64,000 nt of DNA from CATQHS01 sp963422655 (GTDB lineage Bacteria; Actinomycetota; Acidimicrobiia; Acidimicrobiales; Aldehydirespiratoraceae): assembly GCA_963422655.1 (NCBI GenBank), contig OY730440.1:1240001-1304000 (forward strand), written 5' to 3'. Position numbers and translations under genes: made by a program. This document shows, one piece after another, positions 52,066 to 60,059 of this stretch. How positions within the stretch are numbered: the first letter of the stretch is position 1; every line of letters begins with the position of its first letter. The notes beneath the pieces are model-generated. The model did no database searches and was not told where the DNA came from. It saw only the letters and a program-made list of their open reading frames with translations.

Positions 52066-53369
52066 GAGCGCAGCTTCTCGTCGCCGATGACCCGAAGGAC
52101 GCTACCGAGCTCGTGCACGACATCGAGCCGGGCCAGCTCGGTCAGGGTGGCAAGCACGTCGCGCTCACGGGCCCGGTGAGTGATGAAGACGATCTGGGCA
52201 TCGTCGCCGAGGCCGTGCTGTTCCATCGAACGGATCGACACCTGATGGCAGCCGAAGACATCGGCCACGGTGGCCAGCACGCCGGGCCGGTCGGCAACGT
52301 CGAGCAGGATGTAGAAGGTCGATACCAGTTCGTCCATGGGTCGGATCCGGGCCTTGGTGAGCCGGCCTATGCGGCCGGAGCCGCCGTGGACACGGTTCAC
52401 GGCAGCATCGACCAGATCGCCGAGCACGGCGCTGGCCGTGGGCCGGCCCCCGGCGCCGCGTCCGTACAGCATGAGTTCGCCGGCGGCGCCGCCTTCGATG
52501 AACACGGCGTTGAAGCTGTCTCGCACGCCGGCCAAAGGATGGCGGACCGGCACCATGGCCGGATGGACCCGAACCGCCAGCTCGGGCTCATCGTTCCCGG
52601 CGTCGATGCGTTCCACCACGGCCACCGCCTTGACCACGTACCCGAACCGGGCCGCCATCTCCATGTCGCGAGCCGTGACCCCGGAGATGCCCTCGTGGTA
52701 CACGTTGCCCGAGGCCACCCACGCCCCGTAGGCGAGCGTGGCGATGATGGCGGCCTTGGCCCTGGCGTCGTAGCCCTCCACGTCGGCGGTGGGGTCGGCC
52801 TCGGCATATCCCAGGCTCTGGGCTTCACCGAGAGCCGCCTCATAGGAGGCTCCATCGGTGGCCATCCGGGTGAGTATGTAGTTGGTGGTGCCGTTGACGA
52901 TGCCCATGATCCGCTCGATCGGCTCACCCACCAGAGATTCCCGGAGGGGACGGACAAGGGGGATGGCTCCGGCCACCGCCGCCTCGAACAGCAGGTCGAC
53001 CCCGGCAGTGTCGGCAGCCGCGAACAGCTCGGCCCCGTAGGTGGACAACAGCTCCTTGTTGGCCGTGACCACCGACTTGCCCAGGTCCAAGGCCCGACCG
53101 ACGAGCGCCCGGGCCGGGTCGATCCCGCCCATGACTTCGACCACCAAGTCGATGTCGTCTCCGGTGGCCGCCCCGGCAGTATCGGTGGTGAAGACCGAAG
53201 GGGCGACGTCGAGGTCACGGCTGCGGGCCGGCGAGCGCACCGCGATACGAGCGACGCGCAGATCGATGCCGGTCCGGGCCGCGATCACGTCCCGCTGCTC
53301 TTCGAGCAGGCGGACGAGCGCAGACCCGACCGCGCCACAACCGAGGAGTCCGACCCGGAGCTGGTTCAC
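52062..53369 (-). CDS. hom: Homoserine dehydrogenase
   Basis: Reduces aspartate semialdehyde to homoserine. The 435 residues have the Rossmann GLLGCGAVGSALVRLL (near 7), KSVVTANKELL, the catalytic lysine region GNVYHEGISGVTARDME, and a C-terminal ACT domain (ILLDVADRPGVLATVADVFG) for feedback control by threonine. It is the first gene of the hom-thrC operon. Confidence 0.96.
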   Translation of the reverse strand: MNQLRVGLLGCGAVGSALVRLLEEQRDVIAARTGIDLRVARIAVRSPARSRDLDVAPSVFTTDTAGAATGDDIDLVVEVMGGIDPARALVGRALDLGKSVVTANKELLSTYGAELFAAADTAGVDLLFEAAVAGAIPLVRPLRESLVGEPIERIMGIVNGTTNYILTRMATDGASYEAALGEAQSLGYAEADPTADVEGYDARAKAAIIATLAYGAWVASGNVYHEGISGVTARDMEMAARFGYVVKAVAVVERIDAGNDEPELAVRVHPAMVPVRHPLAGVRDSFNAVFIEGGAAGELMLYGRGAGGRPTASAVLGDLVDAAVNRVHGGSGRIGRLTKARIRPMDELVSTFYILLDVADRPGVLATVADVFGCHQVSIRSMEQHGLGDDAQIVFITHRARERDVLATLTELARLDVVHELGSVLRVIGDEKLRS

Positions 53370-53509
53370 AGCGTCACGGTACCGGTCGAGTAGTTGGCAA
53401 GCGTCGAGGTCGGCACTTCGACGCTGTCATAGACGAGTTGGCCGAGATCGGCGCGAGCGAACCGGCGGTGAAGAATTGATGGCGATCTCATGGATTCCGA
53501 GCCTTCAGC

Positions 53510-53539
53510 TTGATTTTTCATATTATTCAGATATATAAC
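53510..53539 (+). promoter_or_regulatory. Strong promoter in front of the pseudokinase-like gene
   Basis: TTGATT (53510-53515), an 18-base spacer and TATAAC (53534-53539), followed six bases later by ATG 53546. The region is unusually AT-rich for this genome (53500-53545). The geometry implies a leaderless transcript. Confidence 0.55.
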
Positions 53540-53545
53540 ATTGAA

Positions 53546-54202
53546 ATGCATACCGGTTCGGAACCCATGCAAAGGCTCGGCGCCGCGGTCTGCTCGCTGG
53601 CCGATGTGCTGTCGGTGCAGGGGCCGCTGACCGAGAACGAGACCCGGGCCGTGGCCGTGGCTGCGGCCGCCGAGCTGGCTCGGATTCACGACGCCGGGCT
53701 GATCCACGGCCAGATCGAGCCGGCCAACCTGCTGCTCACCGCCGACGGCGAGCTGGAGCTGACCAACCCCGGTGCTCCCGCCGGAGCGGCCCCAACCGCG
53801 TCCGGGATACCGGGCCCAACCAGAGCCCACACCCAGGCGGCGACAACCAATGATGTCGTGGCGCTGGCCGTGACACTCGTCGAGCTGGCCACGGGAACGG
53901 TTCTCGACCCCGCCGTTGCCTGGCCAGCCGACATTCTGTGGCGGCTCGGCTGCCCGCTGGCACTGGGCACCGACCTGGCCCGGGTGCTCGACGCCGACAC
54001 GGCACCGGCTGCCCATGATCTTGGGCCCATGTTCGGCTCAAGTTCCGACCGCGGTTCGCACCGCAGCCTGACCCTACCCGAGCCGGTGGTCCCGTCGATC
54101 AGAACCGACCCGACCCCCACCATGGACTACATGCCGATCCTGATCGGGGCCCTGAAGGCTCTCGTTCCGGCTCACAGGTCGCAGGCCAACAGATCGTCGT
54201 AG
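53546..54202 (+). CDS. Truncated pseudokinase-like protein (C-lobe only)
   Basis: 218 residues. The only recognisable domain is a protein-kinase C-lobe. AAAAELARIHDAGLIHGQIE and PANLLLTADGELELTNPG follow the helix E and catalytic loop pattern, but HRDLKPxN has become HGQIEPAN and DFG has become TNPG, so it cannot be an active kinase. The N-lobe is absent: only about 20 residues precede MQRLGAAV. A later helix (NDVVALAVTLVELATGTVLD) matches helix F. It has its own promoter and overlaps lysA by 31 bases, tail to tail. Its role is unknown. Confidence 0.6.
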   Translation: MHTGSEPMQRLGAAVCSLADVLSVQGPLTENETRAVAVAAAAELARIHDAGLIHGQIEPANLLLTADGELELTNPGAPAGAAPTASGIPGPTRAHTQAATTNDVVALAVTLVELATGTVLDPAVAWPADILWRLGCPLALGTDLARVLDADTAPAAHDLGPMFGSSSDRGSHRSLTLPEPVVPSIRTDPTPTMDYMPILIGALKALVPAHRSQANRSS

Positions 54203-55446
54203 GTCTCACGCCGCACTACCAGACGGGCCTCACCGTCGGCAGCGAACACGACGGGGGGTCGCAGGATCTTGTTGTAGTTGGAGCCCATGGAGTGGCCGTA
54301 AGCCCCCGTTACCGGCGTGGCCAGAACGTCTCCCACTGCGATGCTGGCCGGTACGGCTGCATCGCGTACCAGTACGTCCCCCGACTCGCAGTGCTTGCCC
54401 ACCACCGTCACCACTTTGTCCCGGACCGCATCGACGGCCCGGGCCAGGAATGCCTCGTAGCCGCTGCCGTAGAGCACGGGCCGGGGATTGTCGCTCATGC
54501 CTCCGTCCACAGCCACGTAGGTCCGGACCGCCTCGACCACCTTCAGGGTCCCGACCGTGTAGAGGGTCACGGCTGCCCCGGCTGCGATGGATCGGCCCGG
54601 CTCGGCTGTCACTGTGGCCGTGACGCCGGCCCGGTCGCAGGCCTCCCGCACCGTCTGGCCCCACTCGGTGATGGTGGGCGCCACCTCCCCGGACACGTAG
54701 GCGACGCCGAGCCCCCCGCCCACCGACATCTCTTCGAGCCCGTAGGGCGCGGCGGCTGCCGCCATGACGGCTACGGCCCGGGCAAACGAAGAGGCTGCGA
54801 ACACCTGGCTGCCGATATGGGAGTGGGTCCCGACCAGCTCGACCGATGGTGATACCCGGGCCCGCTCGATGGCCGCTGCGGCTGCGCCGGTGGCCACCGT
54901 GAACCCGAACTTCGTGTCGTTCTGGCCGGTCGAGACGTAGGAATGGGTGTGGGCCTTCACGCCGGGGGTCAGCCGCACCAGGATTCGGGGCCGGATCCCG
55001 GTGCGGGCATGGAGACCATCCAGACGGTCCAGCTCGTCGAAACTGTCGACGACGATGCGACCCACCCCGGCGGTCACGGCCAGCTCCAGCTCGGCCATCG
55101 ACTTGTTGTTGCCGTGAAACACCAGCCGCTCGGCCGGTACCCCCGCGGCCCGCGCTACATGGAGCTCACCGCCACTGGCGACATCGAGGTTCATGCCCTC
55201 CGAGTGAACGAGGCGAGCCATGGCCCGGCACAGGAAAGCTTTCGCTCCGTATGCAACGCCGGGACCGAAGGCAGCCACCGCCTCCCGGCACCGGCTCCGC
55301 AGGTGGTCCTCGTCGTAGACGAACAGCGGGGTGCCGTATTCACCGGCCAGGGCCAAGGTGTCACAGCCCCCGACGAACAGGCGTCCCCCGACCACTTCGT
55401 GGTTGTCGGGGAGAAGGTAACGGGGCAGGGGATCCACGGCCGTCAC
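54172..55446 (-). CDS. lysA: Diaminopimelate decarboxylase
   Basis: Last step of lysine synthesis. The 424 residues are PLP fold type III. The PLP lysine K69 lies in AYGAKAF, and the active-site Cys in CESGD and the GAYGHSMGSNYN loop are intact. It lies downstream of argS, with hom-thrC beyond: the argS-lysA-hom-thrC-rho order of mycobacteria and streptomycetes. Only about 31 bases separate it from argS. Confidence 0.96.
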   Translation of the reverse strand: MTAVDPLPRYLLPDNHEVVGGRLFVGGCDTLALAGEYGTPLFVYDEDHLRSRCREAVAAFGPGVAYGAKAFLCRAMARLVHSEGMNLDVASGGELHVARAAGVPAERLVFHGNNKSMAELELAVTAGVGRIVVDSFDELDRLDGLHARTGIRPRILVRLTPGVKAHTHSYVSTGQNDTKFGFTVATGAAAAAIERARVSPSVELVGTHSHIGSQVFAASSFARAVAVMAAAAAPYGLEEMSVGGGLGVAYVSGEVAPTITEWGQTVREACDRAGVTATVTAEPGRSIAAGAAVTLYTVGTLKVVEAVRTYVAVDGGMSDNPRPVLYGSGYEAFLARAVDAVRDKVVTVVGKHCESGDVLVRDAAVPASIAVGDVLATPVTGAYGHSMGSNYNKILRPPVVFAADGEARLVVRRETYDDLLACDL

Positions 55447-55477
55447 ATCCTTTCCGGCGTCACATCCTCAACAGTGT

Positions 55478-57085
55478 TCACATCCTTTTCGGCGCCGAGA
55501 CACCGAGAAGGTCGAGACCGATGGCGAGCCCCACCCTGGTGGCCTCGACCAGCCATAGGCGAGAGTTGCGCACATCGGTGTCGAGGTCGTCGCTCAGTAT
55601 GGGGCAGTCGTGCCAGAACCGGTGAAAGGCTCCGGCCAACTCCTGCACCCAGGTGCAGACCTGATGGGGGGCTCGGGCCCGCATCGCTGCCAGCACCACG
55701 TCGGGCAGCTCTGCCAGCGCCATCAGCACATCGAGCTCACGTTGATGGGCCAGCACCGACAGATCGACACCGGCCAGCGGAGCCCGCTCGATACCGCGAG
55801 CCGCGGCCTGCCGGCCCACCGAATGGATCCGGGCGTGGGCGTACTGCACGTAATACACCGGGTTCTCGCTGGAGAGGGCCGAGATCACGTCCATGTCGAT
55901 GGTCTGGGTGGTGTCGATCGATTGGAGCAGGTAGGTGAGCCGGCTCGCATCGGGCCCCACCTCGGCGACGAGATCGGAGACCAGCACCATGGTGCCGGCC
56001 CGCTTGGACAGGCGAACCTCCTGGCCCGCCCGCACCAAAGTAACGTTCTGGCCCAAGAGCACTTCGTAGCGGTCCGGGTCGTGGCCCAGCGCCGCCATGG
56101 CCGCCCGCATCCGACCCACATAACCGTGATGATCGGCGCCGAGAATGTCGATCACCAGATCGGCGCGGGCGTACTTGTCATGGTGGTAGGCGATGTCGGG
56201 CAGGAAGTACGTGGGCTCGCCGTCGCTCTTGACCAGGACCCGATCCCGGTCGTCGCCGAAGTCGGAGGTGCGCAGCCACACCGCCCCGTCGTGCTCGTAG
56301 GTGAAGGCTCGGCCCTTCAGCTCGGCCAGGACGGCTTCCATGGCTCCTCGGGCCACCAGTTCCTGCTCGCTGACCCACCGGTCGAAGACCACATCCATCG
56401 AGTCGAGGGTGTCGGCCTGATCGCGCCGGGCCCGCTGTAGTCCCCAGGCTCGGGCATCGGCGTCATCGGGCATTTCGTCGGCCCAGTCGATGATGTAACG
56501 ACCGGCGTAACCCCCCTCCGGTGCGGGCCGGCCCTGTTTGCGGGCGGCCAGCGAAGCCCCGAACAGTTCGGCTTGGCGCCCCCGGTCGTTCACGTAGAAC
56601 TCGCGGCAAACGCCGTACCCGCCGCGTTCCAACAGCCGGCACAGCGAGTCGCCGTAGGCAGCCCACCGGCCGTGGCCGGCATGCAGCGGGCCGGTCGGGT
56701 TGGCCGACACGAACTCGACGCTGACCGACCGGCCCGCCCCCTCATCGGAGCGGGCGTAGCCACCGGTCCCGGCGTCGATCACTTCCCGCAACACTTCGTG
56801 CAACCACGAGGGCGCCAGGCGGAAGTTCACGAAGCCGGGACCGGCCACTTCCACAGCCTTTACATGGGGAGGTGGGGCCGCAGTCAGGGCGGCGGCCAGC
56901 TCCTCGGCCAGCTTTCGGGGAACACGCCCGGCTCGACCCGCCGCCCTCAGTGCGACGCTGGTCGACCAGTCGCCATGAGAGCGGTTGCGGGGCCGCTCCA
57001 AGGCGATCTCGTCGGGCTCGAGATGGATACCGGCCGCGGCCAAGCCGGCGCGCACGGCGCCGCGGAGGTGGTGGCGGACGTCCAA
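55478..57085 (-). CDS. argS: Arginyl-tRNA synthetase
   Basis: Class I synthetase of 535 residues. N-terminal Add1 domain, HIGH-like motif PLHAGHGR (near 132), KMSKS-like loop VRLSKRAGTMV, and the C-terminal anticodon-binding DALR domain. The tRNA-Arg(CCG) gene lies divergently about 110 bases upstream. Confidence 0.96.
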   Translation of the reverse strand: MDVRHHLRGAVRAGLAAAGIHLEPDEIALERPRNRSHGDWSTSVALRAAGRAGRVPRKLAEELAAALTAAPPPHVKAVEVAGPGFVNFRLAPSWLHEVLREVIDAGTGGYARSDEGAGRSVSVEFVSANPTGPLHAGHGRWAAYGDSLCRLLERGGYGVCREFYVNDRGRQAELFGASLAARKQGRPAPEGGYAGRYIIDWADEMPDDADARAWGLQRARRDQADTLDSMDVVFDRWVSEQELVARGAMEAVLAELKGRAFTYEHDGAVWLRTSDFGDDRDRVLVKSDGEPTYFLPDIAYHHDKYARADLVIDILGADHHGYVGRMRAAMAALGHDPDRYEVLLGQNVTLVRAGQEVRLSKRAGTMVLVSDLVAEVGPDASRLTYLLQSIDTTQTIDMDVISALSSENPVYYVQYAHARIHSVGRQAAARGIERAPLAGVDLSVLAHQRELDVLMALAELPDVVLAAMRARAPHQVCTWVQELAGAFHRFWHDCPILSDDLDTDVRNSRLWLVEATRVGLAIGLDLLGVSAPKRM

Positions 57086-57177
57086 CGATCTACAACCGGG
57101 GCCTCGATGCCACCACCTGATCCTACCGGTGACCCCGGAGCCCGCCGGGCCGCCGGGCCGCTGGACCGGTCGGGCGG

Positions 57178-57183
57178 TATCAT
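57178..57183 (+). promoter_or_regulatory. -10 element of the tRNA-Arg gene
   Basis: TATCAT ends ten bases before the 5' end of the tRNA. No convincing -35 is seen. It could also drive the F420-linked gene, which follows the tRNA without a gap. Confidence 0.4.
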
Positions 57184-57192
57184 GTAGTTACC

Positions 57193-57264
57193 GCCCTCGT
57201 AGCTCAGAGGATAGAGCATCGGCCTCCGGAGCCGTGTGCGCAGGTTCGAGTCCTGCCGAGGGCG
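57193..57264 (+). tRNA. tRNA-Arg (anticodon CCG)
   Basis: Cloverleaf: acceptor GCCCTCG pairs with CGAGGGC (57257-57263), D arm GCTC ... GAGC, anticodon loop CTCCGGA with CCG between CGGC/GCCG stems, and T arm GCAGG-TTCGAGT-CCTGC. The outer anticodon-stem pair is U-U. CCA is not encoded. The start codon of the next gene begins two bases after the discriminator G. It decodes CGG, a frequent Arg codon here. Confidence 0.95.
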
Positions 57265-57265
57265 C

Positions 57266-58417
57266 ATGCCACCACGCTGGACCTACCAGTGGAAAGAACT
57301 CCACGACGAGGTCATCACCTCGGGGTTGTGCACAGGTTGCGCTGGATGCGTTATCGCCTGCCCCCACCACGTAATCGGCTACACCCACGAACCCGGCGCC
57401 TACAAGCCCTTCCACCTCGAGACCGAGCTCGGACCCAGCGACTGCACCCACGGCGTGAAGGGATGCACTTCCTGCACCCGGGCCTGCCCCCGATTCAAGA
57501 TGTGGGAGCCCGAGGCCGACATGCACCTTTTCGGACGGGAGCGGGAGCCCGAAGAGATGTCGGGCATCTACTCCGACATCCTGCTGAGCAGGGCCAGCGA
57601 CGATTTCGTGTACGAGATCGGCCAGGACGGCGGGCTGGTGTCGGCCATCCTGATCTGGTGCCTGGAGAACGACATCATCGACGGCGCCCTCACCAGCGGG
57701 GTCGAGTCGCTGCCGGGCGGGGAGCCGGGCTGGAAGGCCGTCCCCATGGTGGCCGCCGACCGGGACGAGGTGTTGAGGGGAGCGGGCAGCCGCTACACCT
57801 ACTCGGCCAACACCATCGCCTTCGAAGAGGCCATGCAGCGAGGCCTGGAGCGCTTGGCCCTGGTGGGAATGAGCTGCCAGACCTCTATCGGGCCGGTCAT
57901 GTGGCACCGCAAGGTGGGCAAGGTCTCCAAGCCGATCAAGCTCAACATCGGGCTGCTGTGCTCGAAGAGCTTCGACGACTCGCTCTTCGACGAGCTGTTC
58001 GAGGTCAAGTACAACCTGCCCAAGGAAGACATCGCCAAGATGAACATCAAGGGTGTCTTCCAGATCTGGACCAAGTCCGGTGCCTACCACGAGATCAACC
58101 TCAAGGAGTGCCACGCCTGGACCCGAGAAGGCTGCCACTACTGTCCCGACTTCGCAGCCGAGCACGCCGACATCTCCACCGGCGGGATCGGCGATCTGTC
58201 GGACTGGACGCTGACGGTCGTGCGCACCGAGCTGGGCCGGGCCGTGATCGACGCCATGGAGCGTGACGGCGCCATCGAGACCCGACCGGGCGACGACGAT
58301 CCCGGCGCCATCGCCTTGATGCACAAGCTGGCCCAGCGCAGCCGGGACCGCTGGCCCGGTTGGGCCGACGGTGCGGCCCGGCTGGGACTGCCCGAACGAA
58401 GCAGGCAACCGGCCTGA
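57266..58417 (+). CDS. Coenzyme F420 hydrogenase/dehydrogenase beta-subunit family protein
   Basis: 383 residues. Two [4Fe-4S] motifs at the N-terminus (C22-x2-C25-x2-C28-x3-C32, and C67-x2-C70-x3-C74) are followed by FrhB/FdhB N- and C-terminal domains (GQDGGLVSAILIWCLENDII, and LVGMSCQTSIGP with GLLCSKSFDD). Such proteins transfer electrons between F420 and another carrier through FAD and Fe-S. ATG 57266 directly follows the tRNA. An in-frame ATG 30 bases earlier lies in the tRNA and is rejected. It is followed after 22 bases by the DsbA-like selenoprotein, so the two may be a redox pair. Confidence 0.88.
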   Translation: MPPRWTYQWKELHDEVITSGLCTGCAGCVIACPHHVIGYTHEPGAYKPFHLETELGPSDCTHGVKGCTSCTRACPRFKMWEPEADMHLFGREREPEEMSGIYSDILLSRASDDFVYEIGQDGGLVSAILIWCLENDIIDGALTSGVESLPGGEPGWKAVPMVAADRDEVLRGAGSRYTYSANTIAFEEAMQRGLERLALVGMSCQTSIGPVMWHRKVGKVSKPIKLNIGLLCSKSFDDSLFDELFEVKYNLPKEDIAKMNIKGVFQIWTKSGAYHEINLKECHAWTREGCHYCPDFAAEHADISTGGIGDLSDWTLTVVRTELGRAVIDAMERDGAIETRPGDDDPGAIALMHKLAQRSRDRWPGWADGAARLGLPERSRQPA

Positions 58418-58439
58418 GACTCCGAAAGGAACCGGTTAC

Positions 58440-59054
58440 GTGGACATAGAATTCTGGATCGACCCCGCTTGACCTTGGTGCTGGGTGACGGCCCGTTGGG
58501 TCGTCGACGAGGTGAAACCGGCCCGTGACCTGCACATCACGTGGCAGCCGATCAGCCTGATGTTCAAGAACGACCCCGAACCCGGCACCGATTATCACGA
58601 GTTGACCTTCTTCACGCACAGGCTGATGCGGGTGATGGAGTCGCTGCGACGGACCTGCGGTGACGGGGCTGTGCTCGACCTGTACTGGGAGTACGGCCGG
58701 CGCATCCATCACGACGCCAGCCGCAGCTTCACCGTCGTCGAGGCCCTGGAGGCGATCGGCCACGACCCGGCCCACGCCGATGCTTTCGACGACGAGACCT
58801 TCGACACCGAGATCCGGACTCGAATGGATGCGGGTCTGGCCCTGTGCGGCGACGACGTGGGAACGCCAATCATCGCCTTCGACAACCGAGGCGGGGTCCG
58901 CAAGGGCTACTTCGGCCCGGTCATCACCCGGGTGCCGCCCACCGACGACGCGCTGGCGTTGTGGGACGGTCTGGTAGCCCTGATGAACATCGAGGGTTTC
59001 TGGGAGATCAAGCGGACTCGGACCGAGCGTCCGGTCTTCGGCCCCCGGCCCTGA
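58440..59054 (+). CDS. DsbA-family selenoprotein, Rv2466c-like (mycothiol-dependent nitroreductase) with UPWC motif
   Basis: 204 residues if UGA at 58470-58472 is read as selenocysteine. The frame from GTG 58440 reads EFWIDPA, then TGA, then PWCWVTARWVVDEV; the family motif is DPxCPWCW, so UGA stands exactly at the first Cys (U11-P-W-C14). After the UGA the frame stays open for 193 codons with conserved GDDVGTPII, GYFGPVITRVP and EIKRTRTERP. A hairpin starts 14 bases after UGA (58487-58505) with a G-first three-base loop, as a bacterial SECIS. AAAGGA lies nine to ten bases before the GTG. The enzyme family uses mycothiol to reduce nitro compounds or disulfides. Confidence 0.85.
58486..58506 (+). 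promoter_or_regulatory. Bacterial SECIS-like hairpin
   Basis: GACGGCCC (58487-58494) pairs fully with GGGTCGTC (58498-58505), including one G-U; a U-G pair extends it. The loop is GUU with G first. The distance from UGA to the loop is 22 bases, inside the 16-37 window described for bacterial SECIS elements. It lies inside the coding frame. Confidence 0.75.
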
Positions 59055-59064
59055 CGGCGGGGAT

Positions 59065-60009
59065 TTACGCCAACGCGCCGTGGAGCACGGCCAGGACGTT
59101 CTCGACCACCCGGATCGAAGAGTCGTGCTGGGCTCGACCGGTGCTCGCCCCCACATGCGGGGTGTGGACCACGAGCCGATGGCCGACAAGGGGGTGATCG
59201 GGCGGCGGCGGCTCGGGGTCGTAGACGTCGAGGGCGATCCCGGCCAGATGACCCCGATCGAGAGCGACCCGGGCGGCTTGGGCGTCCAGCAGGCTTCCTC
59301 TGGCCGTGTTCACCAGGATGGCCTGGGGCTTCACGACCGCCAAGGCAGCCGCGTCCATCAATGGTTCACCGTTCGGCTGGGCTCCAGCGTGCAAGGTGAC
59401 GACGTCGGACGCGCCGAGCAACTCCTCCAAACTCACCAGTCGGCTGCGGTGGTCACGGGCCCGCGACTCGGGCACGTAAGGGTCAGCCGCGAGCACCTCC
59501 ATGCCGAAAGCGAGGGCTCGGCGGGCCACCTCTTGGCCGACCCGACCGAACCCGATGACACCGAGTGTGCATCCCTGGAGCTGGCGACCCATGTAGTCGT
59601 TGCGTTCCCACCGGCCTGCTGCCACCGAGGTATGGGCCTGGGGTAGAAGGCGAGCGGCAGCCAGCATGAGGGCGAAGGCATGTTCGGCCGTGGAGACGGT
59701 GTTGGCTTCAGGGGTGTTGGTCACGGTGATGGCGCGCCGACCGGCCGCGTCGAGGTCGATGTTGTCGACGCCCACACCAGCTCGGCCCACCACCTTCAGC
59801 CGGGGCGCCGCCTCGATCAGCTCGGCATCGACCCGAACCCCGCTGCGCACGATCAACCCGTCGACAGTTCCTACGGCTCCTAACAGCTCGGCCCGGCTCC
59901 AACCAACGCCGATGACCACCTCGACCGCGGGGTCCGCCTCCAGCCGCTCGATCCCGGCGGGGTCCAGACGGTCCGCCACCAGCACCACGAAATCAAGGGC
60001 TGCGGCCAC
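59065..60009 (-). CDS. D-2-hydroxyacid dehydrogenase (SerA-like, no ACT domain)
   Basis: 314 residues, NAD-dependent, like the catalytic half of D-3-phosphoglycerate dehydrogenase. The Rossmann motif is GVIGFGRVGQEVA (near 150), the substrate-binding arginine lies in VNTARGSLLD and the catalytic His in TPHVGAST. The long intervening and ACT regulatory domains of the large SerA type are missing. It may be a short-type SerA or another 2-hydroxyacid dehydrogenase. It converges on the selenoprotein gene, with 10 bases between. Confidence 0.87.
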   Translation of the reverse strand: MAAALDFVVLVADRLDPAGIERLEADPAVEVVIGVGWSRAELLGAVGTVDGLIVRSGVRVDAELIEAAPRLKVVGRAGVGVDNIDLDAAGRRAITVTNTPEANTVSTAEHAFALMLAAARLLPQAHTSVAAGRWERNDYMGRQLQGCTLGVIGFGRVGQEVARRALAFGMEVLAADPYVPESRARDHRSRLVSLEELLGASDVVTLHAGAQPNGEPLMDAAALAVVKPQAILVNTARGSLLDAQAARVALDRGHLAGIALDVYDPEPPPPDHPLVGHRLVVHTPHVGASTGRAQHDSSIRVVENVLAVLHGALA

Positions 60010-60059
60010 GTCCCGATCTCTCGATCAGCTCGGAGCCCCGGGATCTCGGGTATCGAGCC

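Noticed and set aside
57236..57265. Upstream in-frame ATG for the F420-linked protein
   Set aside because: It lies inside the tRNA-Arg sequence; ATG 57266 gives the normal family N-terminus.
58470..58472. TGA as a plain nonsense mutation or as the boundary of a gene starting at GTG 58485
   Set aside because: A start at 58485 would discard the CPWC-like redox motif and the first beta strand while leaving them conserved upstream in frame. A chance stop landing on the catalytic Cys together with a correctly spaced SECIS-like hairpin is less likely than selenocysteine. It cannot be excluded from sequence alone.
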